This document shows positions 27,077 through 34,423 of a DNA stretch of 64,000 nt, in pieces (within the stretch, counting starts at the first letter, position 1; every line of letters begins with the position of its first letter). Below the pieces are notes generated by a model. It ran no database searches. It saw only the letters and a list, made by a program, of their open reading frames with translations, and was not told where the DNA came from. This DNA comes from CAVORD01 sp963698535 (GTDB lineage: Bacteria; Bacteroidota; Bacteroidia; Bacteroidales; VadinHA17), in assembly GCA_963698535.1 (NCBI GenBank), contig CAVORD010000001.1:1178001-1242000 (forward strand), in the 5' to 3' direction. Both the position numbers and the translations under genes were made by a program.

Positions 27077-27396
27077 ATGAAACAGATGAAGAACTTAATC
27101 TCCTTTGCAATTATTGCCAGTCTCTTAACAGGCTGTGCGTTAAATCTGGTAACCGGCCGTAACCAGTTAAGCCTGGTAAGGGAATCAGACTTACAGTTAA
27201 TGGCTACAGGCGAATACAAGACATTTTTAGACAGAGCATAAGGTATTAAGCCCCGGAACCAGCAGAGAGGCTGCTATGGTTGACCGCGTCGGAGCCCGAA
27301 TTGCAAATGCAACCACAAAGTATTTTAACAGCCAGGGAAAAGAATCTGTAATGGAGGGTTATCAGTGGGAATTCAACACAATTGAAAGTAAAGTAG
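27077..27396 (+). pseudogene. M48 metalloprotease, 5' part (two frameshifts)
   Basis: Starts with a lipoprotein signal (ATG 27077; lipobox LLTGC), then ALNLVTGRNQLSLV, typical of LoiP/YggG-type periplasmic M48 proteases. The frame hits a stop at 27239-27241. After a one-base excess there, the sequence KVLSPGTSREAAMVDRVGARI continues, and a second excess base near 27391 (AGTAGG) precedes NAWCMPGGKVVVYTG. Removing both single bases gives one continuous protein of about 270 residues together with the next entry. Confidence 0.7.
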
Positions 27397-27891
27397 GTGA
27401 ATGCCTGGTGCATGCCTGGTGGGAAAGTTGTTGTATATACTGGTTTACTGCCTGTGACTCAAAACGAAACGGCACTGGCAATTGTTATGGGACATGAGAT
27501 TGCTCATTCCATTGCCAAACATGGTAACGAAAGAATGAGTCAGGCCATGGCTCAGCAATTGGGAGGTATGGCTTTAGAGATTGCCTTATCGCAAAAGCCG
27601 AAGGAGACACAGGATCTATTTCTGATGTCGTATGGTATTGGTAGCGAGTTGGGAGCCATGTTGCCCTGGTCGAGACAACAGGAAACAGAAGCTGATCAAT
27701 ACGGATTGATATTTGCAGCAATGGCTGGTTACGACCCGCGGGAGGCAATTCCTTTCTGGCAAAGAATGTCAGCATCAGGAGGAGCAAGTCCTCCGGAATT
27801 TCTGAGCACACACCCTTCAGATGAAACAAGAATAAGAAAACTAAAGCAATTTATGCCGGAAGCGTTGAAATATTATACCCCTGATAAATGA
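27397..27891 (+). CDS. M48-family metalloprotease, catalytic part
   Basis: The catalytic half of a LoiP/BepA-like envelope protease. The zinc motif HEIAH (in IVMGHEIAHSIAKHG) and the downstream ligand glutamate in QQETEADQYG are intact, as is the STHPSDETRI segment that closes the family domain. This class degrades misfolded outer membrane proteins. The gene belongs to the promoter D series, and its stop overlaps the next start (ATGA). Confidence 0.88.
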   Translation: MNAWCMPGGKVVVYTGLLPVTQNETALAIVMGHEIAHSIAKHGNERMSQAMAQQLGGMALEIALSQKPKETQDLFLMSYGIGSELGAMLPWSRQQETEADQYGLIFAAMAGYDPREAIPFWQRMSASGGASPPEFLSTHPSDETRIRKLKQFMPEALKYYTPDK

Positions 27892-28135
27892 GCACCGACC
27901 GTCAAGGTATTGCACATAATCACCAAGCTTATTACTTAACCCTCATTAGCTGCCTTGGGCTTGGGTTGAGGAGCGCTTAGACCTCCTTGGAAAAAATACT
28001 TTTGAACAAATCAGCAAGCTGACACATGAGGATGTAGAAACCATCACAGAGGTACTTGAGATTGTTCCGGGAAGTATTCAAAAGGATAAATGGGTTTTTC
28101 AGGCCCGTGAACTTGCAAAAAAACAGGCTTGGTAA
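27888..28135 (+). pseudogene. Small helix-hairpin-helix-like protein, frameshifted
   Basis: An ATG at 27888 overlaps the protease stop (ATGA) and reads MSTDRQGIAHNHQAYYLTLI. One base is missing near 27955-27960. After it the frame continues PWVEERLDLLGKNTFEQISK and ends at 28135 (LAKKQAW). The pattern GLGPxxEERLxxLGxxTFEQISxLT, followed by IVPGSIQKDKWVFQARELA, is that of the helix-hairpin-helix domain found at the end of many Bacteroidota envelope and ribosomal-L21-like proteins. I reconstruct about 82 residues translationally coupled to the M48 gene. Its function is not clear. Confidence 0.5.
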
Positions 28136-28159
28136 CCGGCTAAGGATTTACAAAAACTG

Positions 28160-29058
28160 ATGAAATCAAAGAAAAGCAAAATCCTGGTAATCGCCCTGGC
28201 GATAGTAGTGGTTTCAATTATAGGTTACTATTTCTTAAATCCTAAGAAAGCTATCAATCTGATCTTCCCCACAATAGATGAATTAAGCTTTGTTCATATT
28301 GATCTGAGAAAAGATTCCGCATTGTTGAACCTTCATGTTTTCCTTCAAAACAGGATGCCCTATAAAATGGTGATCGACACGATCGATTTTGAGATCAAGC
28401 TGAATGGTTTCACGATAGTGGAAGAGACATTGCCGGTCATGATCGATCAGAAGTGGTTCGAAACGGACCCTATTGAACTACCTGTTAACATATCACTGAA
28501 GGAGACAAAAAGGATAATAGGCGACTTGCAGGGGCAAGATTCAACTGACATGGATCTGAACTTCAACATATTATATAACACTCTTATAGGAAGAAAGAAG
28601 GTAAATTTCAACAATAAGATCAGGATAGCAACCCCTGTTCCCCCGCAAATAAAGATCCTGAAACTGGAGCATAAGACATATAATATAAAGGATAACACCT
28701 CAGAGGCTCTCTTCAGAATTGAAATTATTAATAACGGCAATAATATTGACCTCCAGCTTAATGAAATCAGTTACAATTTACAAATTTTAAATACCCTCAT
28801 TTCTAAAGGAAAGGTTAACCAGCCAGTTGATATTAAACCGGGTTCAAGCCAGATAGTTGAATTCCCTGTCATCCTTGAATACAGCAGGCCTTTAAAAACA
28901 GTATGGCTTATAGCAACCGGCAATGACATGGTGGAATATGATCTTAATCTGAAATGTATGTTAAGGCAAATGCTTTCAGCGACTTTAAGGCAATTCCTTT
29001 TGAAATTGATGCTACAGGTACCATGGAATTGGTTAAGAAAAAGTCTGATGAGAAATAA
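28160..29058 (+). pseudogene. LEA type 2 family protein, frameshifted near the 3' end
   Basis: N-terminal membrane anchor (about residues 7-26), then two water-stress-and-hypersensitive (LEA_2) beta-sandwich repeats with the pattern DLRKDSALLNLHVFLQNRMP and ILKLEHKTYNIKD. The frame in use runs to 29101, but its last 45 residues do not resemble the family. Adding one base near 28958 restores YVKANAFSDFKAIPFEIDAT and a stop at 29056-29058. The protein would then have about 300 residues and sit on the periplasmic face of the inner membrane. It is the last gene before promoter B. Confidence 0.75.
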
Positions 29059-29103
29059 TGTGGCTTACAACCCCTTTGACTATTTGCCAACTCCGGCTTA
29101 AAA

Positions 29104-29169
29104 TGTGTGAATCATGTAAGTTATTGTAATAGTTGTGTAATAATAACTGCCGTAAAAAGGCCAACTTCG
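29104..29169 (+). promoter_or_regulatory. Island promoter B (Thivi_2564-like gene)
   Basis: TGTGTGAA precedes TCATGTAAG (29112-29120), and a second repeat TTGTGTAAT (29133-29141) follows at 21 bp. A degenerate -7, CAACTTCG (29162-29169), starts 29 bp after it. Confidence 0.6.
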
Positions 29170-29208
29170 TCATTGAAATATTCATAAATAAACTAAACTA
29201 TTCTAATC

Positions 29209-29394
29209 ATGCCACTCTTAACTATCGTTCTTGTAATTATCGTTGTAGGTGTTCTTCTCTGGTTGGTGAATAACTATATTCCCATGCAGCGTACTCTTAA
29301 AAACATACTGAATGCAGTTGTTGTGATCGTTGTTGTAATATGGCTGCTAAGCGTCTTTGGAGTACTAGGCAACTTGCAGAACATTCGTATTTAA
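29209..29394 (+). CDS. Thivi_2564-family small membrane protein
   Basis: A 61-residue protein with two membrane helices (about 3-22 and 36-53) and the linking NNYIPMQRTLKNILNAV that is typical of the Thivi_2564 family. The family is widespread but uncharacterised. It is expressed from promoter B and followed by another small membrane protein gene. Confidence 0.85.
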   Translation: MPLLTIVLVIIVVGVLLWLVNNYIPMQRTLKNILNAVVVIVVVIWLLSVFGVLGNLQNIRI

Positions 29395-29494
29395 TAGGAG
29401 TATTTTTACTGTTAACCCAAATCAGAAAGGTTTTTTTCAATTTATAAATTGAACTCATACGAGCCTGATTTATATTATTATAAGTAGTGAAAAG

Positions 29495-29717
29495 ATGAAC
29501 GCACGAAGGAGGACTTCAAACAGAGCGGTACAATATATAATCGCTATTCTGATCATTATAGTGGCTTTCCTCCTGTTAGGTGGCGGACCCTGGTTTAGAG
29601 GGATGATGCACGGAAGTGTATCGGTCGGTTTTGGTCGGGATAAACTGGGTACATGTATTAATTAGTATAACAGTAGGTTTCTTGCTGGGTTACTTGGCCG
29701 GCAGAAGAAAGTGGTGA
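29495..29717 (+). pseudogene. Small membrane protein with two helices, frameshifted
   Basis: The ATG at 29495 gives MNARRRTSNRAVQYIIAI and a first hydrophobic helix, ending out of frame at a TAG near 29662. Removing one G from GGTCGGGATA (about 29632-29641) continues as GRINWVHVLISITVGFLLG and then GRRKW, with the stop at 29717. The restored 73-residue product has two helices and a basic C-terminus. It is not assigned to a known family. It shares the promoter B unit. Confidence 0.55.
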
Positions 29718-29748
29718 TTGACCGACGGTGATCATATTCCGCTTATTA

Positions 29749-29813
29749 TGTGGTAATTATACAACTAATAAGGTAAATCTTATAACAGTTGGAGAAGGAG
29801 GTAATTACCTTTG
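29749..29813 (+). promoter_or_regulatory. Island promoter F (ice-binding lipoprotein)
   Basis: TGTGG is followed by TTATACAAC (29757-29765) and, 21 bp on, the weaker TCTTATAAC (29778-29786). A perfect -7, TACCTTTG (29806-29813), begins 28 bp after the second repeat. The start codon is 35 bases downstream. Confidence 0.6.
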
Positions 29814-29848
29814 TTACGTGATAATACTGTCACGATAAAATTCACATA

Positions 29849-30916
29849 ATGAAACTAAAAAATGTGTTATCAGTCATAGCGGTGCTATCGATTGCTATTC
29901 TTGTTGGATGTTCAAAAGACGACCAGACAGGATCATCTCCGGAGGGAACCTCGACCTTACCACTAAATAATGCCACAAGTGTCCCAAGAAACACTGAAGT
30001 AACATTTACTTTCAGTGAGTTAATGGATCCTTTGACGATCAATGCTTCTACGTTTTATGTAAAGCAAGGCACTACACTGGTCCCCGGAACAGTAACTTAT
30101 TCGGGAAAAACTGCAACATTCACACCAACTAATGTTCTGTCAGCCAGTACTGCTTATACTGCAACAATAACTACAGGGGCAAAAAACACCAATGGCATAC
30201 CGCTTACCGCGAAATATGCATGGAACTTCACAACCAGCGGATCTACATCAGGAAGGGCTGCAGTTAATCTGGGCACGTCGGCCAATTATGTTATTCTTGC
30301 AAAAACGGCTATCAATAACATCTCAATCTCAGCAGTAACAGGAGATTTAGGTCTTAGCCCGGCAGCTACATCCTATATTACAGGCCTTGCCCTGACAAAT
30401 TTAACCGGATATGCTACATCAGTTCAAGTGACAGGAAAATTATATGCAGCCGACATGGCCGTTCCTACTCCTGTCAACCTTACTACTGCCGTAAGTAATA
30501 TGATTACTGCTTATAACGATGCAGCAGGCCGACTAAAACCTGATTTTCTGGAATTGGGCACCGGAAATATTGGTGGTAAAACACTTGCACCCGGGCTCTA
30601 CAAGTGGACAAATACTGTTACAATGCCTTCCGATGTTACTATCAATGGTAGTGCCACCGATGTATGGATATTCCAGATTGCAGGGAACCTTAATATGAGT
30701 TCTGCAGTGAAGATCACCCTTACAGGAGGGGCCATGGCAAAGAATATCTTCTGGCAGGTAGCCGGACAGGCAACGTTAGGTACCACATCCCATTTCGAAG
30801 GAGTACTATTGTCGATGACAGGGATAACCTTTCAAACAGGTGCATCAATGAATGGCAGAGCACTTGCTCAGACAGCAGTTGTTCTTGATGCAAATATCAT
30901 TACAAAACCAATGTAA
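29849..30916 (+). CDS. Ice-binding-domain (DUF3494) lipoprotein with Ig-like domain
   Basis: A surface lipoprotein of 355 residues. The signal peptide ends in a lipobox (ILVGC, Cys 21). A bacterial Ig-like domain (Big_5 type) spans about 35-130 (TFTFSELMDPLTINASTF, YAWNFTT). The C-terminal 220 residues are a DUF3494 beta-solenoid (ANYVILAKTAINN, GLYKWTNTVTMPSDVTI, VWIFQIAGNLNMS). In characterised members this domain binds ice, but many such proteins in non-cold bacteria are thought to be adhesins. Expression from the island promoter suggests an envelope or stress role. Confidence 0.9.
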   Translation: MKLKNVLSVIAVLSIAILVGCSKDDQTGSSPEGTSTLPLNNATSVPRNTEVTFTFSELMDPLTINASTFYVKQGTTLVPGTVTYSGKTATFTPTNVLSASTAYTATITTGAKNTNGIPLTAKYAWNFTTSGSTSGRAAVNLGTSANYVILAKTAINNISISAVTGDLGLSPAATSYITGLALTNLTGYATSVQVTGKLYAADMAVPTPVNLTTAVSNMITAYNDAAGRLKPDFLELGTGNIGGKTLAPGLYKWTNTVTMPSDVTINGSATDVWIFQIAGNLNMSSAVKITLTGGAMAKNIFWQVAGQATLGTTSHFEGVLLSMTGITFQTGASMNGRALAQTAVVLDANIITKPM

Positions 30917-30996
30917 TAAACTCAAATTAATCCGGTAGACATGGAGAACATGGCTACTGGATTATTTTAATTTAAACAACATCTAAAACTTCAATA

Positions 30997-31209
30997 ATGA
31001 AAAAAGCTGGAATCGTAATCATTATCCTTGGTTTAATCTTAACCATTTTCACAACCGTAACCTTCTTCACAAGAGAGAGAGTGGCAAAAATAGGTGATGT
31101 AAGTATCACCGCAAACAAAAGGCACCATTTCGACTGGTCACCACTGACAGGTATTGCTGTAATGGGATTAGGCGGCGTTATCTTATTGATGTCGGCTAAA
31201 AAGAAATAG
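30997..31209 (+). CDS. Small two-helix membrane protein
   Basis: 70 residues, with membrane helices at about 5-24 and 50-66 separated by a hydrophilic loop (RERVAKIGDVSITANKRHHF), and a KKK C-terminus. Comparable short proteins are common in Bacteroidota, but no function is known to me. It lies 80 bases behind the ice-binding gene and has no island repeat of its own, so it is probably in that unit. Confidence 0.75.
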   Translation: MKKAGIVIIILGLILTIFTTVTFFTRERVAKIGDVSITANKRHHFDWSPLTGIAVMGLGGVILLMSAKKK

Positions 31210-31248
31210 AGCAGTTGTACAAGATTTGAGATGACACAACTTACTTAA

Positions 31249-31314
31249 TGTGAGAATTATGTAAATCTGTTAAGTAATTATGTAACAGATTTTTGGGCAA
31301 CAGGACTACCTTTA
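31249..31314 (+). promoter_or_regulatory. Island promoter C (beta-barrel gene)
   Basis: TGTGAGAA precedes TTATGTAAA (31257-31265), and TTATGTAAC (31278-31286) follows at 21 bp. The -7-like TACCTTTA (31307-31314) starts 29 bp after the second repeat. The block GACTACCTTTA is identical to that of promoter E. Confidence 0.7.
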
Positions 31315-31339
31315 TATAAAAGAAATTAATAATTAGCAG

Positions 31340-31816
31340 ATGAAAAAAATTGTAATGACCTTATTGATCGTATTTGGCCTGGTATCGATCAGCTCAGCAC
31401 AGGATTATAACACAGGTGTTGGATTTAGAGGTGGTTGGGAAAATGGCCTGACTGTTAAGCACTTCGTAAGTTCAAGTTCGGCATTTGAGGGAATTCTATC
31501 CAGCAGATGGAGTGGATTCATGGTTACAGGTCTCTACGAAATACACGCAACAGCCTTTGATGCAAACAGACTGAAATGGTATTTTGGATTCGGTGGTCAT
31601 GTTGGCTTCTGGAATGGCGATTATAAGAAAGATTATTGGGGAGAACCGGGAACAAACTATACTGTTGTTGGCGTCGACGGAATTCTGGGACTGGAATATA
31701 GTTTCACTGAGATTCCTTTTAATATAAGTCTTGACTGGAAACCTGCGTTCAATTTCGTTGGTTACTCAGGATGGTGGGCCGATGGCGGAGCTCTCTCCAT
31801 AAGATATATTTTCTAG
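31340..31816 (+). CDS. Predicted small outer membrane beta-barrel protein
   Basis: 158 residues with a signal peptide (MKKIVMTLLIVFGLVSISSA) followed by alternating aromatic/glycine strands (GFRGGWENGLTVKHF, WYFGFGGHVGFWNGDY, FNISLDWKPAFNFVGY) and a terminal SIRYIF. This suggests an eight-stranded OmpW/OprG-like barrel. It is a single gene under promoter C. Specific function is unknown. Confidence 0.75.
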   Translation: MKKIVMTLLIVFGLVSISSAQDYNTGVGFRGGWENGLTVKHFVSSSSAFEGILSSRWSGFMVTGLYEIHATAFDANRLKWYFGFGGHVGFWNGDYKKDYWGEPGTNYTVVGVDGILGLEYSFTEIPFNISLDWKPAFNFVGYSGWWADGGALSIRYIF

Positions 31817-32028
31817 GTCACCATACCCTTAACTTCCAAACACTTTAATTGAAATATAATTACGTTTTCATAGGTTAGGTTAGTAGGTTAATTTTCAAAG
31901 GTGCAGCCAGGTTGTCTGAAATAATAAATCAGACTGTCTGGTTGCTTCTTTTTAAGGAAAAATGGTTACTATCTTTTCGGAGCAAATATCTTTCTATATT
32001 TGATATGTTAAAACCCCAATTTCAATAT

Positions 32029-32616
32029 ATGAAAAGAATATCTTATCTACTCTCTTTGTCGACAATCCTATTAGCTGCAGGATGTTCAGTGTTTATTTAT
32101 CCCAAATACCAGAGATTCAGTGATGAATTTAAGGAGTCAGACAAAAGAATTGCAAGGATTACTCTAAACCCCGAAGAGAGAAGAACTGAGATCAATTCAG
32201 CTACAGTAATCTTTGAGAGGGAGATAGCGGCTGGCAGCGATATAACTAAAGCCTATATTGTAGTGGACAGATCAACAGAAAGCTTCAGTGTAGAATCTTC
32301 AGGATACATGAAGGCCGGTGACCAGACTTTTGAGATAAATGTGGTTAACCCTGTCACGGAATATAAGTCACGGAATCAAACATCTACATCAGCCTATGCT
32401 AAAAGTGATAGTACCGGGGTTGTGACCAGTCTCACCACAGAGGCAGATGAACATAATTGGATCGACTATAAATTCACCTTTGCCTTGTCTCCCGGGATGA
32501 TTACCCAAATTAAAGAAACCGATGAATTCATTGTAAGATTCTACTTTGGCCCCGTCCCTGCCACATTCAAGTTCAGGGGGTCGAAACTCAAACCAATTCA
32601 GAAAGTTTTGCAATAG
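32029..32616 (+). CDS. Lipoprotein of unknown function
   Basis: From the ATG at 32029 the product has 195 residues: a lipoprotein signal with lipobox (LLAAGC) and a beta-rich globular domain (RIARITLNPEERRTE, AYIVVDRSTESFSV, RFYFGPVPATFKFRGS). The open frame extends 39 codons further up, but these precede the obvious signal peptide. Not recognised as a named family. It stands alone. Confidence 0.7.
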   Translation: MKRISYLLSLSTILLAAGCSVFIYPKYQRFSDEFKESDKRIARITLNPEERRTEINSATVIFEREIAAGSDITKAYIVVDRSTESFSVESSGYMKAGDQTFEINVVNPVTEYKSRNQTSTSAYAKSDSTGVVTSLTTEADEHNWIDYKFTFALSPGMITQIKETDEFIVRFYFGPVPATFKFRGSKLKPIQKVLQ

Positions 32617-32719
32617 AGACGTTTCGTCCTCGTAATCAGGTCGATTGGCATCGATCAGGAATTACCCCGACCCTAACATCAGATAACTGACCTTGATCTC
32701 TCATAAAATATTATACAAA

Positions 32720-32802
32720 TTAATGTTAAGTTTATTTGCCATTATGTTAATTTTATTTATCTTTGTATCTATATTATTTAACATTAAGTAAAATATTAAC
32801 AT
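32720..32802 (+). promoter_or_regulatory. Promoter and symmetric operator of the membrane protein/XRE pair
   Basis: TTG at 32736-32738 and TATCTTTG at 32758-32765 are separated by exactly 19 bases, the optimal Bacteroidota promoter. ATGTTAA occurs at 32722 and 32743 upstream, and its inverse TTAACAT at 32778 and 32796 downstream, so four arms flank the promoter symmetrically. This looks like an operator for the XRE repressor encoded in the unit. GGAGG (32809-32813) is a strong ribosome binding site. Confidence 0.6.
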
Positions 32803-32817
32803 ACAAAGGAGGTTATT

Positions 32818-33264
32818 ATGGACAACAAGGAAAAACAGATTCTCGTAACGGCAATCAGCTTTATACTGATATTTGTGATCTACTCCCTACATGTGTATAA
32901 CAAGTACATAGCAGTAGATTTTGATATTCTGAATGATTTCAAATTCTGGGGAAAAGCCTTTCTGATCCTGATACCAATAACAATAGTAGTACAGATCGTT
33001 ATCCAGATCCTGTTTGCCATTGTAAACAAGATAGTGACAGATGAGGATATGGAAACCAAGACTGATGAAAGGGACAAACTAATCGACCTGAAAGCTATAC
33101 GGATCTCTCACTGGATCTTTACTGCGGGTTTTATGATATCAATGGTAACTCAGGTATTAGGAATGGAACCCTATGTAATGTTTCTCTCTCTTATTTGCTC
33201 AGGATTTATCTCAGCAGTTGTTTCGGAATTCGCCAAGGTTTGTTTTTATCGTAGAGGATTCTGA
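32818..33264 (+). CDS. Four-helix membrane protein paired with XRE regulator
   Basis: 148 residues with four membrane helices (about 8-27, 42-65, 98-118 and 121-140) and a central acidic loop DEDMETKTDERDKLIDLKAI. The TDERD motif before the third helix is typical of DUF2178-like proteins, which are nearly always followed by a small XRE regulator, as here (1-base gap). The role is unknown; it may control regulator activity at the membrane. Confidence 0.8.
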   Translation: MDNKEKQILVTAISFILIFVIYSLHVYNKYIAVDFDILNDFKFWGKAFLILIPITIVVQIVIQILFAIVNKIVTDEDMETKTDERDKLIDLKAIRISHWIFTAGFMISMVTQVLGMEPYVMFLSLICSGFISAVVSEFAKVCFYRRGF

Positions 33265-33265
33265 T

Positions 33266-33481
33266 ATGAAGAAAATACACTATCAACAACAATATAAGGA
33301 CACTCGGTTCCACAGCGGAGAGATGACCCAGCAACAACTTGCCGACAGTACCGGCGTTACACGCCAGACAATTGCTGCAATAGAAAACGGTAAGTACTTC
33401 CCTACCCTTGAGCTTGCTTTTCGCATATCCAAAACCTTTGAGGTGCCCCTGCAGGATGTGTTTAGCTTTGAGGAGCTCTGA
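33266..33481 (+). CDS. XRE-family transcriptional regulator
   Basis: A 71-residue Cro/CI-type helix-turn-helix protein: MTQQQLADSTGVTRQTIAAI is the HTH and NGKYFPTLELAFRISKTFEV completes the domain. The first 13 residues read KKIHYQQQYKDTRF, whereas the family has NNIRxLRF here. Removing one A near 33272 and adding one C near 33307 gives KKYTINNNIRTLRFHSGEMT, so two compensating indels seem to have scrambled about 11 residues. It probably autoregulates through the inverted repeats at 32720-32802. Confidence 0.85.
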   Translation: MKKIHYQQQYKDTRFHSGEMTQQQLADSTGVTRQTIAAIENGKYFPTLELAFRISKTFEVPLQDVFSFEEL

Positions 33482-33492
33482 TGTGAATCCAG

Positions 33493-33556
33493 ATTGCCAA
33501 CTGTTTTACCTGCCGTAGCCTCTGGCGAAGGCTGGCCAACTGAAAATTGCCAACCT
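33493..33556. repeat. Intergenic repeat with TTGCCAACTG elements
   Basis: ATTGCCAACTG occurs at 33493-33503, GGCCAACTG near 33534 and ATTGCCAAC near 33546. The element resembles the intergenic sequence at 57998-58252. Such noncoding repeats are scattered in related genomes. No function is known. Confidence 0.45.
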
Positions 33557-33557
33557 C

Positions 33558-33764
33558 TTAAATAAACCCCTGCTTCTTAAGCACCCCCATCAGTACCTGT
33601 GAAAAGTGCTCATTATCTGTCTTCTTGTACCTTACGTCGGTGAATACCTGTGCCAGGGTCTCTTTGTTGTTCTCTGCCACAAATTTCTTCGAATCGGCCC
33701 TGCCCTCCTTCTCTTTGTAGATCCTGTCAATATCTTCCGGTGTAGTAATCGTTATACACTTCAT
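33558..33764 (-). CDS. Nitroreductase, C-terminal tail (frameshifted)
   Basis: Tail of the nitroreductase that follows. From about 33735 down the frame reads TPEDIDRIYKEKEGRADSKK and ends VLKKQGFI, the usual C-terminus of this nitroreductase subgroup. The first 10 codons shown are out of the ancestral frame. Removing one T in GATTACTACACC (minus strand, near 33740) joins it as VYNDYTPEDID to the main part. Confidence 0.7.
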   Translation of the reverse strand: MKCITITTPEDIDRIYKEKEGRADSKKFVAENNKETLAQVFTDVRYKKTDNEHFSQVLMGVLKKQGFI

Positions 33765-34308
33765 TGTGCACTATCGCCTCCAGAGGAAGTCGGTCGACCT
33801 GCTCAGGGATCTCCTCCGGCCAGCCCAGTGTTACCGTAGTAACCGGGACCACCCCTTTTGGCAGCTTCAGGTGATCAATTACCTTATCGGCTGTATAGGT
33901 CGATGTCCCAAGATAGCATATACCAAGTCCTCTTGCCTCGGCGGCAATGCAGACTGTCTGAGCCACAATTATGGCATCAATAGCAGCTGTTACAAAGGAG
34001 AGAAAATTGTCATACCCCGGCTCTGCCTTTCGCTGTCTGCACCAGAGGTTAAAACGGTTGAAATCGGCGCAGAATGTCAGCACCACCGGTGCTGCCTTTA
34101 CCATAGGCTGATTGAAGTGGAATGGTGATAATGCGGCCTTCCCTTCCTCATCACGGGATACTATTATACTGTATAGTTGCATGTTCCCGGTGGTTGAGGC
34201 TCTGCAACCCTCCTCCAGTATTTCATTCAACAGATCACTGCTTATATCTTCGCTTTTGTATTTTCGTATTGTTCTTCTCCTTAGCAGGATATTTCTTGTA
34301 CTTTCCAT
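33727..34308 (-). CDS. Nitroreductase-family flavoprotein, main part
   Basis: FMN-dependent NAD(P)H oxidoreductase of the nitroreductase family. The start at 34308 (MESTRNILLRRRTIRKY) is preferred over 34362 because the FMN-binding RRTIRKYK motif normally lies close to the N-terminus. GLGICYLGTSTYTADKVIDHL and VPVTTVTLGWPEE are the C-terminal FMN contacts. The frame stops at 33727 after NDYYTGRY because of a one-base insertion; the rest is in the preceding entry, giving about 250 residues in total. Physiological substrate unknown. Confidence 0.87.
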   Translation of the reverse strand: MESTRNILLRRRTIRKYKSEDISSDLLNEILEEGCRASTTGNMQLYSIIVSRDEEGKAALSPFHFNQPMVKAAPVVLTFCADFNRFNLWCRQRKAEPGYDNFLSFVTAAIDAIIVAQTVCIAAEARGLGICYLGTSTYTADKVIDHLKLPKGVVPVTTVTLGWPEEIPEQVDRLPLEAIVHNEVYNDYYTGRY

Positions 34309-34423
34309 TGCATTTATTGATTCTACCGCAAAGAAAATGATTCTACAGCATAATCCTCCCATCAGAGGTTCAAAATTCTTAACTTAGCAATTCAGTTAAC
34401 TTCAAATCAATAAATTATAACCT

